Part shown: positions 1-8,437 of the stretch, in pieces | Numbering within the stretch: the stretch's first letter is position 1 | Layout: every line of letters begins with the position of its first letter | Assembly: GCF_002283365.1 (NCBI RefSeq) | Contig: NZ_MQWD01000001.1 | Coordinates: 2,947,749-3,011,748, forward strand | DNA length: 64,000 nucleotides | Reading direction: 5' to 3' | Origin: Rubrivirga marina | Lineage (GTDB): Bacteria > Bacteroidota > Rhodothermia > Rhodothermales > Rubricoccaceae | Position numbers and translations under genes: made by a program | Notes under the pieces: model-generated | The model's input: only the letters and a program-made list of their open reading frames with translations | The model's database searches: none | Told to the model about the DNA's origin: nothing

Positions 1-92
1 TGATGGTGGCGCTCATGGTGGCGGCGGTGCCCCTCATCGCCATCGTGCTGTTCGTCCGGGTGCGTCGGAGGTTCGTGCCGCATGCTGTTTAA
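1..92 (+). CDS. C-terminal end of a membrane protein (partial)
   Basis: A reading frame open from the left edge stops with TAA at 90-92 and overlaps the next start (ATG 82) by 11 bp. The visible end is one hydrophobic helix (VALMVAAVPLIAIVLFV) followed by a basic tail (RVRRRFVPHAV), which fits the last transmembrane helix of a transporter or flippase with its C-terminus in the cytoplasm. It somewhat resembles the end of sugar ABC-transporter permeases, but too little is visible to assign a family. The overlap suggests it belongs to the glycan operon that follows. Confidence 0.5.
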   Translation, partial: MVALMVAAVPLIAIVLFVRVRRRFVPHAV

Positions 93-1509
93 CAGCGTCC
101 CGTTCCTCCTCTTCCTCCCGCTCTTCTTCGCGGCGTACTTCGCGACGCGCGGGACGGCCCGGCTCGTGGTCTGCCTCGCCGGGAGCTACCTGTTCTACGG
201 GTGGTGGGACTGGCGCTTCCTGGGGCTCATCGCGCTTTCGACCGGGATCGACTACGTCGTCGGGCTCAAGATCGCGGGGGCCGAGGCGCAGCGGGCCAAG
301 AAGGCCTGGCTCACGCTCAGCCTCGTGAGCAACCTCGGGCTGCTGGCCGTCTTCAAGTACTTCAACTTCTTCCTCGACTCGGTCTACCGCGCGACGGGGT
401 TCTTCGGGTTCAGCGAGTCGCCGGCGTTCCTGGCCGTGATCCTGCCGGTCGGGATCTCGTTCTACACGTTCCAGACGCTGAGCTACTCGATCGACCTGTA
501 CCGCGGGAGCATCGAGGCCGAGCGGAACCTGCTCCGGTTCGCGACCTACGTCGCGTTCTTTCCCCAGCTGGTCGCGGGGCCTATCGTCCGGGCGAGCCTC
601 CTCCTGCCGCAGCTCCGCCGCGACCACCCGTTCCTGTGGAGCGGGTTCCTCCTCGGTCTCGGGCAGGTGCTCCTGGGCTACGTCAAGAAGGTGGCCGTGG
701 CCGACTCGCTGGCCCCGTTCGTCGACCGCGTGTTCGACGCGCCGGAGGCGTTCACGCCGCTGAGCGTGCTCATTGGGGTCGTGTTCTACGCCTTCCAGAT
801 CTACTGCGACTTCTCGGGCTACTCCGACATCGCGATCGGGCTGGCGCGGATGCTCGGCTACGACTTCGGCGTCAACTTCGACACGCCGTACTTCTCGAAG
901 AGCTTCAGCGAGTTCTGGACGCGCTGGCACATCTCGCTCTCGAGTTGGCTCCGGGACTACTTGTACATCCCGCTCGGCGGCAACCGCGGCGGGACGCTCG
1001 CGACGTACCGGAACCTGATGGTCACGATGCTCCTGGGCGGGCTGTGGCACGGAGCGAGCTGGAACTTCGTGTTTTGGGGCTTCCTCCACGGGCTCTACCT
1101 CGTCGTCCAGCGCCTCCTCGGTCCCGGCTTCGGCCGCCTCGTCGAGCGGCTGAGGTTGCCCGGCGCCGTCGCGGGCGGGTTCCAGGTCGCGGCGGTGTTC
1201 GCGCTCACGTGCTTCGCCTGGATCTTCTTCCGGAGCCCGACCTTCTCGACCTCTGTGGAGGTCATCACGCGGATCGCGTCGATCGACCGGCTCAGCCTCG
1301 CCGACGTCCAGCTCAAGGTGGTCGTGCTCAAGGGCTCCCTGCTCATCGGCGTTCTCGTGGTGGCCGAGCTGTGGAGCAAGACCGTCGTGCTCCCGTCGCT
1401 CGTACTGGAGCGGCCGGTCGCTCGAACACTGGCCTTCGCGTCGGCCCTATGGGTGATCTTCCTGTTCGGCACGTTCGACGGGGGCCAGTTCATCTACTTC
1501 CAGTTCTGA
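82..1509 (+). CDS. MBOAT family O-acyltransferase (AlgI-like)
   Basis: A 475-residue multi-spanning membrane enzyme of the MBOAT family, which moves acetyl or other acyl groups onto exported polysaccharide. The family's conserved stretch FWTRWH lies at 278-283, followed by the LSSWLRDYLYIPLGGNR block. The invariant catalytic His of the MBOAT family is His323 in GLWHGASWNF. Length is normal for AlgI-type proteins (about 470-520). It overlaps the upstream partial gene and is followed by an SGNH/AlgX-like protein with overlapping stop and start (TGATG). That is the usual pairing in alginate-type acetylation systems, so transfer of an acyl group to the glycan made by this operon is the likely role. 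The acyl donor and acceptor cannot be read from sequence. Confidence 0.9.
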   Translation: MLFNSVPFLLFLPLFFAAYFATRGTARLVVCLAGSYLFYGWWDWRFLGLIALSTGIDYVVGLKIAGAEAQRAKKAWLTLSLVSNLGLLAVFKYFNFFLDSVYRATGFFGFSESPAFLAVILPVGISFYTFQTLSYSIDLYRGSIEAERNLLRFATYVAFFPQLVAGPIVRASLLLPQLRRDHPFLWSGFLLGLGQVLLGYVKKVAVADSLAPFVDRVFDAPEAFTPLSVLIGVVFYAFQIYCDFSGYSDIAIGLARMLGYDFGVNFDTPYFSKSFSEFWTRWHISLSSWLRDYLYIPLGGNRGGTLATYRNLMVTMLLGGLWHGASWNFVFWGFLHGLYLVVQRLLGPGFGRLVERLRLPGAVAGGFQVAAVFALTCFAWIFFRSPTFSTSVEVITRIASIDRLSLADVQLKVVVLKGSLLIGVLVVAELWSKTVVLPSLVLERPVARTLAFASALWVIFLFGTFDGGQFIYFQF

Positions 1510-2459
1510 TGGCCGCCAGCGAGCTCTGGAAGCGGATCGGGTGGGGGCTGGCGCTGGTCGCGCTCGTCGTCGCGGGCGACCGAGCGCTGGCGGCGGGCCT
1601 CCACGCGGCCGTGATGTCGACGGGAAACCGGTTCGCCGTGCTGTACCGCGGCGAGGCGCCGGGCGGCGTCCTCATTCTCGGCAACTCGCGCGCCCTCAAC
1701 ACCTTCCACCAGCCGACGCTGGCCGGGCTCCTCAACGTGCCCGTCTTCAACGCGAGCTACAACGGGATGTCGACGGAGCTCTCTGAGGTGGTGCTCTACG
1801 ACTACGTCGATCGCAACCCGGACCCGGAGCTTGTGGTGATCGAGGTGACCGGCGTCGGCGCCGACGACGATCAGGTCCGCGACTTCTTCCCGTTCGCGGC
1901 CGAGTCCGAGCGGCTCCGGACGTACCTGTCGCAGACGCTCCCGCCGCGCGTCGCGACGGCCCGGCGACTGCTCGGCCTCTACAACTACAACGGGGAGATG
2001 CTCTACCGTTCGCTGGCCGCGGGTGCGTCTGACCAGGGGACCATCAACCGGTACAAGATCTCGCCCGCTCTCGTCGCTGCCGCCGAACGCCAGGAGGTCG
2101 CCGAGACGCGCCTCCGGCCGGAGAACCTCGCGGCCCTCGGCCGGATGATCGCCTTTTGCGGGGAGCGGCGGATCCCGGTCCGCCTCGTGGTCGGGCCGTA
2201 CCTGCCCGCGTTCCGCTCGAAGATGACGACGTACGACGCGTGGGTGGACGCCGTGAGCGACGGCGTCGGAGGCGTCCCGATCTGGGACTATTCCCAGGCG
2301 GTCACCGACGTGACGGCCTTCGCCGACCGCGTCCACCTGAACTACCGTGGTGCCCGCCTCCTGGCGCCCCGGCTTTTCGAGGACGGGTTGTTCGACCCCG
2401 CGGTCGCTGTCCCGCCCGCCGCCGTCCCGCCGTCTCCCGACGTCCCTGTCGATCCGTGA
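1509..2459 (+). CDS. SGNH/AlgX-J-like membrane-anchored acyltransferase partner
   Basis: The product has 316 residues with one N-terminal hydrophobic helix (about 8-30), so the rest probably faces the periplasm. It has the two parts of an SGNH-type active site: a GNSRALN block with Ser60 as candidate nucleophile and a late DRVHLNYRG block with Asp273 and His276. In alginate-like systems such proteins cooperate with the MBOAT enzyme to place acyl groups on polysaccharide; that role is inferred from the adjacent MBOAT gene. The start ATG overlaps the MBOAT stop. A longer upstream reading in this frame exists only as antisense-like noise under the MBOAT gene. Confidence 0.72.
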   Translation: MAASELWKRIGWGLALVALVVAGDRALAAGLHAAVMSTGNRFAVLYRGEAPGGVLILGNSRALNTFHQPTLAGLLNVPVFNASYNGMSTELSEVVLYDYVDRNPDPELVVIEVTGVGADDDQVRDFFPFAAESERLRTYLSQTLPPRVATARRLLGLYNYNGEMLYRSLAAGASDQGTINRYKISPALVAAAERQEVAETRLRPENLAALGRMIAFCGERRIPVRLVVGPYLPAFRSKMTTYDAWVDAVSDGVGGVPIWDYSQAVTDVTAFADRVHLNYRGARLLAPRLFEDGLFDPAVAVPPAAVPPSPDVPVDP

Positions 2460-3340
2460 GCACGCCTGACCTCCGGTTCTTCGTCCTCGGCGCGCAGAAG
2501 TGCGCCACGTCGTGGCTGTACTACTGCCTCCGCGATCACCCCGAGGTCGTCCTGCCGTCCACGAAGATCGAGCACGGCTACATCGGGAGCCCGATGTACC
2601 GCGAGAACGGGCGGGATTGGTACCTCGACCGGTTCCCCGAGGCGGACGGGGGTGACGTGGCCGGGGAGGTGGCCGTCGACTACCTCCTGGACGCCGGGGC
2701 GCCGGCCGCCATCGCCGAGCACGTCGAGTCGCCCCGCCTCGTGGCGCTCTTGCGGAACCCCGTCGACCGCCTCGTCTCGGCGTACTTCTGGGCGCTCCGA
2801 AAGAACCAGTTGCCCAGCGCGCCCATCGCGTCGGTCCTGCCGTTCTTCCTCGACCAGCGGCCCGGCTTCCCCGAACGCCACCCCGACCGGTTCGTCGACG
2901 AGCTCGTCCGCCGCGGCTTCTACGGCCAGCAGCTCCGCCCGTACGTCGACCGGTTCGGGCCGGAGAGCCTGCTCGTGGTGCTCCACGACGAGGTCCGAGA
3001 CGATCCGGCCGCCGTCGTCCGCCGCGTGTACCGGCACGTCGGCGTCGACGCGGAGCACGTGCCGGACAGCCTCTCACGCCGGCCGAAGGTCAACACGCGG
3101 AACCGGGCGGTGATCGCGTTGGAGCGGATGACCGAGGGCCGCATGCTGGCGCGCGTCACCGACCGGATGCACCGGCTCCTGGCGCGCGTCACCGAGCCGC
3201 CGCCCGAGCTCACCGTCGCCCAGCGGACCGCGCTCCAGAACCGCTTCCGGCCCCACCTTGAGGAGACCGAGGCCGTCCTCGCCGGACTCCCCGAGGCCCA
3301 CCGACCCGCGTCGATCGACCTGACCGACCTCTGGACCTGA
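2456..3340 (+). CDS. Sulfotransferase, PAPS-dependent
   Basis: A 294-residue sulfotransferase that should transfer sulfate from PAPS to a sugar or lipid acceptor. The 5'-phosphosulfate-binding loop is GAQKCATSWL with Lys15, and the 3'-phosphate-binding segment is LLRNPVDRLVSAYF with Arg100 and Ser108. This arrangement resembles heparan-sulfate-type (Sulfotransfer_1/3) domains. GTG at 2456 was chosen because it overlaps the previous stop (GTGA) and starts just before the first beta strand (LRFFVLGAQK). It is the first of three sulfotransferases in the operon, which points to a heavily sulfated product. Confidence 0.85.
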   Translation: MSTPDLRFFVLGAQKCATSWLYYCLRDHPEVVLPSTKIEHGYIGSPMYRENGRDWYLDRFPEADGGDVAGEVAVDYLLDAGAPAAIAEHVESPRLVALLRNPVDRLVSAYFWALRKNQLPSAPIASVLPFFLDQRPGFPERHPDRFVDELVRRGFYGQQLRPYVDRFGPESLLVVLHDEVRDDPAAVVRRVYRHVGVDAEHVPDSLSRRPKVNTRNRAVIALERMTEGRMLARVTDRMHRLLARVTEPPPELTVAQRTALQNRFRPHLEETEAVLAGLPEAHRPASIDLTDLWT

Positions 3341-4122
3341 TGCAGCACCGTCGCAAGCTGACCCGCCCGGCCTACGTCCTCGAGAAGCTCGCGCTCTACG
3401 GGCGGAGCCGCCTCACGATGGATCGGGAGGACATCCTGATGGCGTTCTATCCAAAGACCGGTAGTACCTGGGTGAGGTTCTTTCTTTATAACATGTTGAG
3501 CGAATCCGCCTCGGCCGCCTCGTTCGACGAGGTCAACGCGGCCATGCCGGAGTACGGCAACCCGTCGATGTTCACCCCGTGGGCGTTTTCGCCGCGCCCG
3601 CGCCTCGTCAAAACCCACCTCCCGCATTCGGCCCTCCTGTTCGCCTCCCACCCGACGATGCTGACGGTCCGCGACCCACGCGACATCGTCGTCTCCCTCT
3701 ACCACTACGCCCGGGCCAAACGGACGTTGGCGTTCGAGGGGGGCATCGACGACCTGATCTACGACGAGGAGATGGGCATGGAGGCGTTCTTCAAGCACTT
3801 CGCCTCGTGGAAGTCGCGGGCTGGGCTCGTCACGCGCTACGAGGACCTGAAGAGCCGGCCCATCGAGGCCTTCGGCGGGATCTGCGACTTCTGCGGCATC
3901 GAGGGCGACGCCGCGGCCATCGAGGCGGCCCTCGAGAAGTCGAGCCTTCAGCGGATGCGCGACGCGCAGAAGGCGAGCGCCGAGTCGTTCAAGAATCACG
4001 ACCCCGCCTTCGTCTTCGCGCGGAAGGGGACGGCCGGGCAGTGGCAGGAGCACTTCGACGACCGGGCCCTCGCTCACTACGAGGCCCTCTGCGACCGCTA
4101 CGCGTTCGACCTCTACGACTGA
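3340..4122 (+). CDS. Sulfotransferase, PAPS-dependent
   Basis: A 260-residue cytosolic-type (Sulfotransfer_1) enzyme. The PAPS loop is YPKTGSTWVRF with Lys39, and the 3'-phosphate motif is TVRDPRDIVVSLYHY with Arg111 and Ser119. The C-terminal RKGTAGQWQEHF block matches the conserved RKGxxGDWKxxF motif of this family, which closes over PAPS. It overlaps its neighbours by stop-start ATGA junctions at both ends, so translation is probably coupled. The segment 3450-3500 is noticeably richer in A+T than the rest of the operon. The acceptor is unknown. Confidence 0.88.
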   Translation: MQHRRKLTRPAYVLEKLALYGRSRLTMDREDILMAFYPKTGSTWVRFFLYNMLSESASAASFDEVNAAMPEYGNPSMFTPWAFSPRPRLVKTHLPHSALLFASHPTMLTVRDPRDIVVSLYHYARAKRTLAFEGGIDDLIYDEEMGMEAFFKHFASWKSRAGLVTRYEDLKSRPIEAFGGICDFCGIEGDAAAIEAALEKSSLQRMRDAQKASAESFKNHDPAFVFARKGTAGQWQEHFDDRALAHYEALCDRYAFDLYD

Positions 4123-5327
4123 TGCCGGGCCACGTCACGCTTGTCTACGACAGCCCGATCAGCTTCTCGGGCCAGTACGCCGCGACGGCGCTCCTGCGGG
4201 AGACCCTCGCGGCGCGCGGGTGGACGTTCGATGCCGTCGAGTTCCCGGCGCTCGACCGGACCGCGGGCCGTGTTCGCCGTTACGCGACGTACCTCGCCCA
4301 AGTCGCGCGGTGCTGGGGCCAGTTGCTCTCGGCCGTCCGGCGAGGGGCCGTGCTCCACGTCAACCTGCCGCAGAGCCGCGCGGCGTTCGCGAAGATGGGC
4401 TGGCCGGTGCGCATGATCGACCGCCTCCGGCCTGCGATTCCGAAGGTCGTCTCGCTCCACGGGAGCGTGTTCATGGGCTGGGCGCCTGCTGGTCCCGAGG
4501 GCCGGGCGTTCCTCCGCATCCTCCACACAGCCGACGTGATCACGGTCCTCGGGCCCCTCCAGCGGGCCCGCCTCCTCGAGTGGGGGCTCGACCCCGACCG
4601 CGTCGAGATCGTCGAGAACACGTGCGAACTGGAGCCCGCGACGGACACCGAGGTCGCTGCGAAGCAGGCGCCGGCCCCGGGCGAGCCAATCCGGCTGCTC
4701 CACCTCAGCCTGCTCGTCGAGTCGAAGGGGTACCCCGAGTTCCTGGAGGCGCTCGAACAGCTCAGCCACCGCGACCTCGGGCGGCGCGTCGAGGCGGTCC
4801 TCTGCGGCCCGCCCGCCTTCACGTCGTACTGCACGCGGTTTACGACCGTCGAGGCCAAGTCAGCCTGGATCGACGAGCGGGTTCGGCGGATCAACGCCAG
4901 CGGATCGGTCTCTGTGGAATGGATCCCGGGCGCCCAGGGGGCCGAGAAGAAGGCGCTGTTCGACGCAGCACACGTGTTCGTTTTCCCGAGTCGGTTCCCG
5001 GTCGAAGCCCAGCCCCTCGTGCTCCTCGAAGCGATGGCGGCCGGCTGCGCCATCCTCACCAGCACCGTCGGCGAGATCCCCTCGACGATGGGGGAGGGCA
5101 CGGCCCGGTTCCTCGATGACACGGCCCCCACCGCCATCGCGGAGGGGATCGAGGTGCTCGTTCGCAACGACGTCCTCCGTCAGTTCCTCGCCGGGCGGTC
5201 TGTCCAGCGCGTCCGCACCCGGTTTAGCCTCGCCCGCTACAGCGACGTCTGGGAGCGGATCTTTGAGGGCCTCTTGAAGGGCTCGCCATCTCTCGCCACG
5301 CAGTCCGAGCCCGCCCCCACCGCATGA
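4122..5327 (+). CDS. Glycosyltransferase family 4
   Basis: A 401-residue GT-B fold glycosyltransferase. The N-terminal acceptor domain begins LVYDSPISFSGQYAAT, and the C-terminal nucleotide-sugar domain carries the retaining EX7E motif in VEAQPLVLLEAMAAGC, preceded by HVFVFPSRF. It should add one sugar to the glycan assembled by this cluster on the cytoplasmic face of the membrane. ATG 4122 overlaps the upstream stop, and the last codons overlap the epimerase start by four bases. Confidence 0.85.
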   Translation: MPGHVTLVYDSPISFSGQYAATALLRETLAARGWTFDAVEFPALDRTAGRVRRYATYLAQVARCWGQLLSAVRRGAVLHVNLPQSRAAFAKMGWPVRMIDRLRPAIPKVVSLHGSVFMGWAPAGPEGRAFLRILHTADVITVLGPLQRARLLEWGLDPDRVEIVENTCELEPATDTEVAAKQAPAPGEPIRLLHLSLLVESKGYPEFLEALEQLSHRDLGRRVEAVLCGPPAFTSYCTRFTTVEAKSAWIDERVRRINASGSVSVEWIPGAQGAEKKALFDAAHVFVFPSRFPVEAQPLVLLEAMAAGCAILTSTVGEIPSTMGEGTARFLDDTAPTAIAEGIEVLVRNDVLRQFLAGRSVQRVRTRFSLARYSDVWERIFEGLLKGSPSLATQSEPAPTA

Positions 5328-6310
5328 CACCCGCACGCATTCTCGTCACCGGGTCGGACGGCCTCATCGGGCGGTGGGTCTCGCACCTCTTGGTCGAGGA
5401 GGGCCACGAGGTCATCGCCCTCGACCGCCGCGACCTTACCCAGAGCCGAGAGCGCTATCGCAAGCACGTCGTCGACGTCCGCGACGCCGAGGCGCTCGTC
5501 GCCGTGCTGGAGGCCGAGCGACCCGACGCCGTCGTCCACCTTGCCGCCCGGACCGATCTCGACCCGACCGCGACGCTTGACGACTACGACTCCAACACCG
5601 TTGGCGTCCGAAACGTGTGCGACGCCGTGCGGGCCACGGACTCGGTGACGCGCGTCCTTTACACGTCGTCACAGCTCGTCTGCCAGATCGGGTATCAGCC
5701 GACCTCCGACACGGATTACAGCCCGAAAACGGTCTACGGCCGGAGCAAGGTGCGGACGGAAGAAATTGTCCGCGAGGAGAAGGGTGGCGGGGTGACGTGG
5801 TGCCTCACGCGCCCGACGACGGTCTGGGGGCCCTACATGAAGCCGCACTACCGAAACTTGCTCCGCCACATCGAGAAGGGGCGGTACTTCCATACGGGAG
5901 AAGGGCCTCTCTACAAGTCCTACAGCTACGCGGGTAACATCGCTCACCAGTACCTCCGGCTCCTCTCGGCGCCGGACGGTGCCATCCACCGCAAGACGTT
6001 CTACCTCGCCGACTACGAGCCCCTTTCGCTGCGGGCCTACACGAACCGCCTGGCAGAACGCCTCGACGCCGGGCCGATCCCGACGGTCCCGTTGCCCGCC
6101 GCCCGCGCGCTCGCCAAGGTGGGCGACGTGATCAACGCCGTGGGTTGGCGGAGCTTTCCGTTCAACTCGTTCCGGCTGAGGAACATCCTGACCGAATACG
6201 TGCTCGACCTGAGCGAGACCGAAGCTGTGTGCGGGCCGCTGCCGTACGGGTTCGAGGAGGGCGTGCGCCAGACCGTCGCCTGGTATCAGGCAGGGAAGGA
6301 GGAGCGCTAG
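5324..6310 (+). CDS. NAD-dependent sugar epimerase/dehydratase (extended SDR)
   Basis: A 328-residue extended short-chain dehydrogenase/reductase. It has the NAD-binding glycine motif (LVTGSDGLIG, residues 7-16), the acidic residue after beta-2 (ALDRRD), the YTSS catalytic serine region and the catalytic pair Tyr138/Lys142 in YGRSK. Such enzymes remodel nucleotide sugars, for example by 4-epimerisation or dehydration. The exact substrate cannot be told. It overlaps the previous gene by ATGA and precedes the third sulfotransferase by one base, supporting a role in supplying a sugar for this glycan. Confidence 0.82.
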   Translation: MTPARILVTGSDGLIGRWVSHLLVEEGHEVIALDRRDLTQSRERYRKHVVDVRDAEALVAVLEAERPDAVVHLAARTDLDPTATLDDYDSNTVGVRNVCDAVRATDSVTRVLYTSSQLVCQIGYQPTSDTDYSPKTVYGRSKVRTEEIVREEKGGGVTWCLTRPTTVWGPYMKPHYRNLLRHIEKGRYFHTGEGPLYKSYSYAGNIAHQYLRLLSAPDGAIHRKTFYLADYEPLSLRAYTNRLAERLDAGPIPTVPLPAARALAKVGDVINAVGWRSFPFNSFRLRNILTEYVLDLSETEAVCGPLPYGFEEGVRQTVAWYQAGKEER

Positions 6311-6311
6311 C

Positions 6312-7163
6312 GTGGCCGATCTCGACCGCCCCATCGTCGTCGTCGGCGCGGCCCGCTCGGGCACCTCCATGACGAGCCGCGTCCTGAAGCGGCACCCCGA
6401 CGTCGCCTTCTGGATGGAGCCGAAGTACGTCTGGCGCTACGGCCGGCCGCTCGCGCCGGACGATCTCCGCCTTGCTGCCGACGCCACCCCGCGCGTCCGC
6501 CGCTACATCCGGCAGTCGTTCGAGCGGTACGCCGAACGCGCGGGGAAGCCCCGGTTCATGGAGAAGACGCCGAGCAACTGCTTCCGCCTGCCGTTCGTCG
6601 AGGCCGTCCTCCCTGAGGCCCGCTACCTCCACGTGATCCGCGACGGCCGGGACTCGACGCGCTCCGCGCTCCGGATGTGGACCAAGACACCCGACAAGCG
6701 CGCGCTTCGCCGCCGACTCACCCAGCTGGAGTTCCCACTCCGCGACGCCCCGTTCTACGCCGCCGCGGTATTCCGCGACGTCGTCGGGCGCCAGCTCTTC
6801 CCCCAGAAGGCGTACGTCTGGGGTCCGCAGTTCCCGGGCCTCCGCGAGGTTCGCGACCAGGAGGGCGTCGTGGCGGCGTGCGCGGTCCAGTGGCGCGAGA
6901 GCGTCCGCGCTGCCCTCGCCGGGCTGGCCCAGATCCCGGACGGGCGGCAGATGACGGTCCGATTCGAGGACGTCATGGCGGACCCGGTGGGGCAGATGGC
7001 TGCGATCCTCGACTTTCTGGAGCTCCGCCCGAGCGAGGAGGTCCGCGCATATGCCGAGACGTTCATCGATGAGGGCAACCGGACGAGCTATGATTCGAGC
7101 CTCGACCCGGCTGACATCGACCCCTACCTCGAGCCGCTCCGCACGGAACTCGGCTACGCCTGA
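6312..7163 (+). CDS. Sulfotransferase, PAPS-dependent
   Basis: The third sulfotransferase of the operon, 283 residues. The PAPS loop is VVGAARSGTSM with Arg15 in place of the usual Lys, a common variant in the Sulfotransfer_3 group. The second motif is HVIRDGRDSTRS with Arg110 and Ser118. It starts at GTG 6312, one base after the upstream stop, and its stop overlaps the next ATG. Three different sulfotransferase types in one operon suggest sulfation at several positions or sugars. Confidence 0.82.
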   Translation: MADLDRPIVVVGAARSGTSMTSRVLKRHPDVAFWMEPKYVWRYGRPLAPDDLRLAADATPRVRRYIRQSFERYAERAGKPRFMEKTPSNCFRLPFVEAVLPEARYLHVIRDGRDSTRSALRMWTKTPDKRALRRRLTQLEFPLRDAPFYAAAVFRDVVGRQLFPQKAYVWGPQFPGLREVRDQEGVVAACAVQWRESVRAALAGLAQIPDGRQMTVRFEDVMADPVGQMAAILDFLELRPSEEVRAYAETFIDEGNRTSYDSSLDPADIDPYLEPLRTELGYA

Positions 7164-8437
7164 TGCCCCGCCTCCTCTTCGTCAACCAGCACTATTGGCC
7201 GGATGTCGCCGCGACGGGTCAGATCCTGACGGACCTCGCCGAGCACCTCGCTGCGCGTGGCTTCGAGGTCGACGTCCTGACCGGCCGCGGGAAGTACGTC
7301 TCGGGCGACCTCGAGGCGCCGGCCGAGGAGACCCGGAATGGCGTCCGCGTCCGCCGCCTCTCGTCGACGTCGTTCGGTCGCTCGTCCCACCTCGGTCGGA
7401 TCGCCGACTACGCCGGCTACTACCTCGGCGTGCTCCGACGCCTCCTGACGGGGGAGCGCTACGACCTCGTGATCGTCCTCACGACGCCGCCGCTCTTGAG
7501 CGTCGCCGCGCGGCTCTCCGGCCAACTCCGTGGCCAGCAATACGCCGTCTGGTCGATGGACCTCCACCCGGACGCCGAGGTCGCCATCGGGATGCTGTCG
7601 GAGCGCGGCCTACCCGCCCGCGTGCTCCATAGACTCAACGACGCGGGCTACCGCGGCGCGGACCTCGTGGTCGACCTCGGATTCCGCATGAAGGAGCGGA
7701 TCGCGGCCAAGGGCGTCGCGACCCATCGGCTCGTCACGATCGGGATGTGGAGCGACGGCGCGGGCGTCCGGCCCCTCGACCCCGCGGAGAACCCGGTCCG
7801 CCGCTCGCTCGGGATCGACGCCGATCAGGTTGTTGTGATGTACTCCGGCAACGCGGGGGTGGCGCACCGCTTCGAGGAGATCTGCGAGGCGATGCGCACG
7901 CTCCAGGACGACGACCGCTTCTACTTCCTCTTCGTCGGCTCCGGCCCGCGGCGCGCGGAGGTCGAGGCGTTCATCGAGGCGGAGCGGATCGAGAACGCGA
8001 GCTACGAGGACTACTTCCCACGAGAGGAGCTCGCGGCCTCGCTCTCGGCGGGCGACGTCCACCTCCTGACGCTCCGCGAGTCGATGGCGGGGATCGTCGT
8101 CCCGAGCAAGCTCTACGGCATCCTGGCCGCTGGGCGTCCCGTGGTGATGGTCGGGCCCGAGCGGTCCGAGTCGGCGCAGACGATCCGCCAGCACGACGTC
8201 GGCGAGGTCATCGACCCCGAGGCGGGGGGGAGCGGGGCCGACCTCGTCGCCGCGCTCCGTCGACTGGCGGACGCCCCCGCCGAGCGCCGGGTGATGGGGG
8301 AGCGGGCGCGCGCGGCGTTCGAGACGGAGTACGATCGGGCCGTCCTCTGCGAGGCGTGGGCCGACCTCCTGGCCGCCCGGTTCGGATTCGACCTGCCGGC
8401 CCGGCCCGTAGCGCCGGTGCGGGTCGGGGCGGATTAG
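7163..8437 (+). CDS. Glycosyltransferase family 4, WbuB/WcaI-like
   Basis: A 424-residue GT-B enzyme of the kind found in capsule and O-antigen clusters. The N-terminus (LLFVNQHYWPDVAATGQILTDLAEHLAARG) is characteristic of WbuB/WcaI-like transferases, and the C-terminal domain has VPSKLYGILAAGRPVV where this subgroup binds nucleotide sugar. It is the last gene of the operon. Its TAG stop (8435-8437) overlaps the TAA stop of the convergent accD gene, so there is no intergenic room for a terminator between them. Confidence 0.85.
   Translation: MPRLLFVNQHYWPDVAATGQILTDLAEHLAARGFEVDVLTGRGKYVSGDLEAPAEETRNGVRVRRLSSTSFGRSSHLGRIADYAGYYLGVLRRLLTGERYDLVIVLTTPPLLSVAARLSGQLRGQQYAVWSMDLHPDAEVAIGMLSERGLPARVLHRLNDAGYRGADLVVDLGFRMKERIAAKGVATHRLVTIGMWSDGAGVRPLDPAENPVRRSLGIDADQVVVMYSGNAGVAHRFEEICEAMRTLQDDDRFYFLFVGSGPRRAEVEAFIEAERIENASYEDYFPREELAASLSAGDVHLLTLRESMAGIVVPSKLYGILAAGRPVVMVGPERSESAQTIRQHDVGEVIDPEAGGSGADLVAALRRLADAPAERRVMGERARAAFETEYDRAVLCEAWADLLAARFGFDLPARPVAPVRVGAD

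Noticed and set aside
34-1089. Long minus-strand open frame (351 codons) under the MBOAT gene
   Set aside because: Its product is a low-complexity Arg/Glu/Val-rich string, as expected from reading a GC-rich gene backwards.
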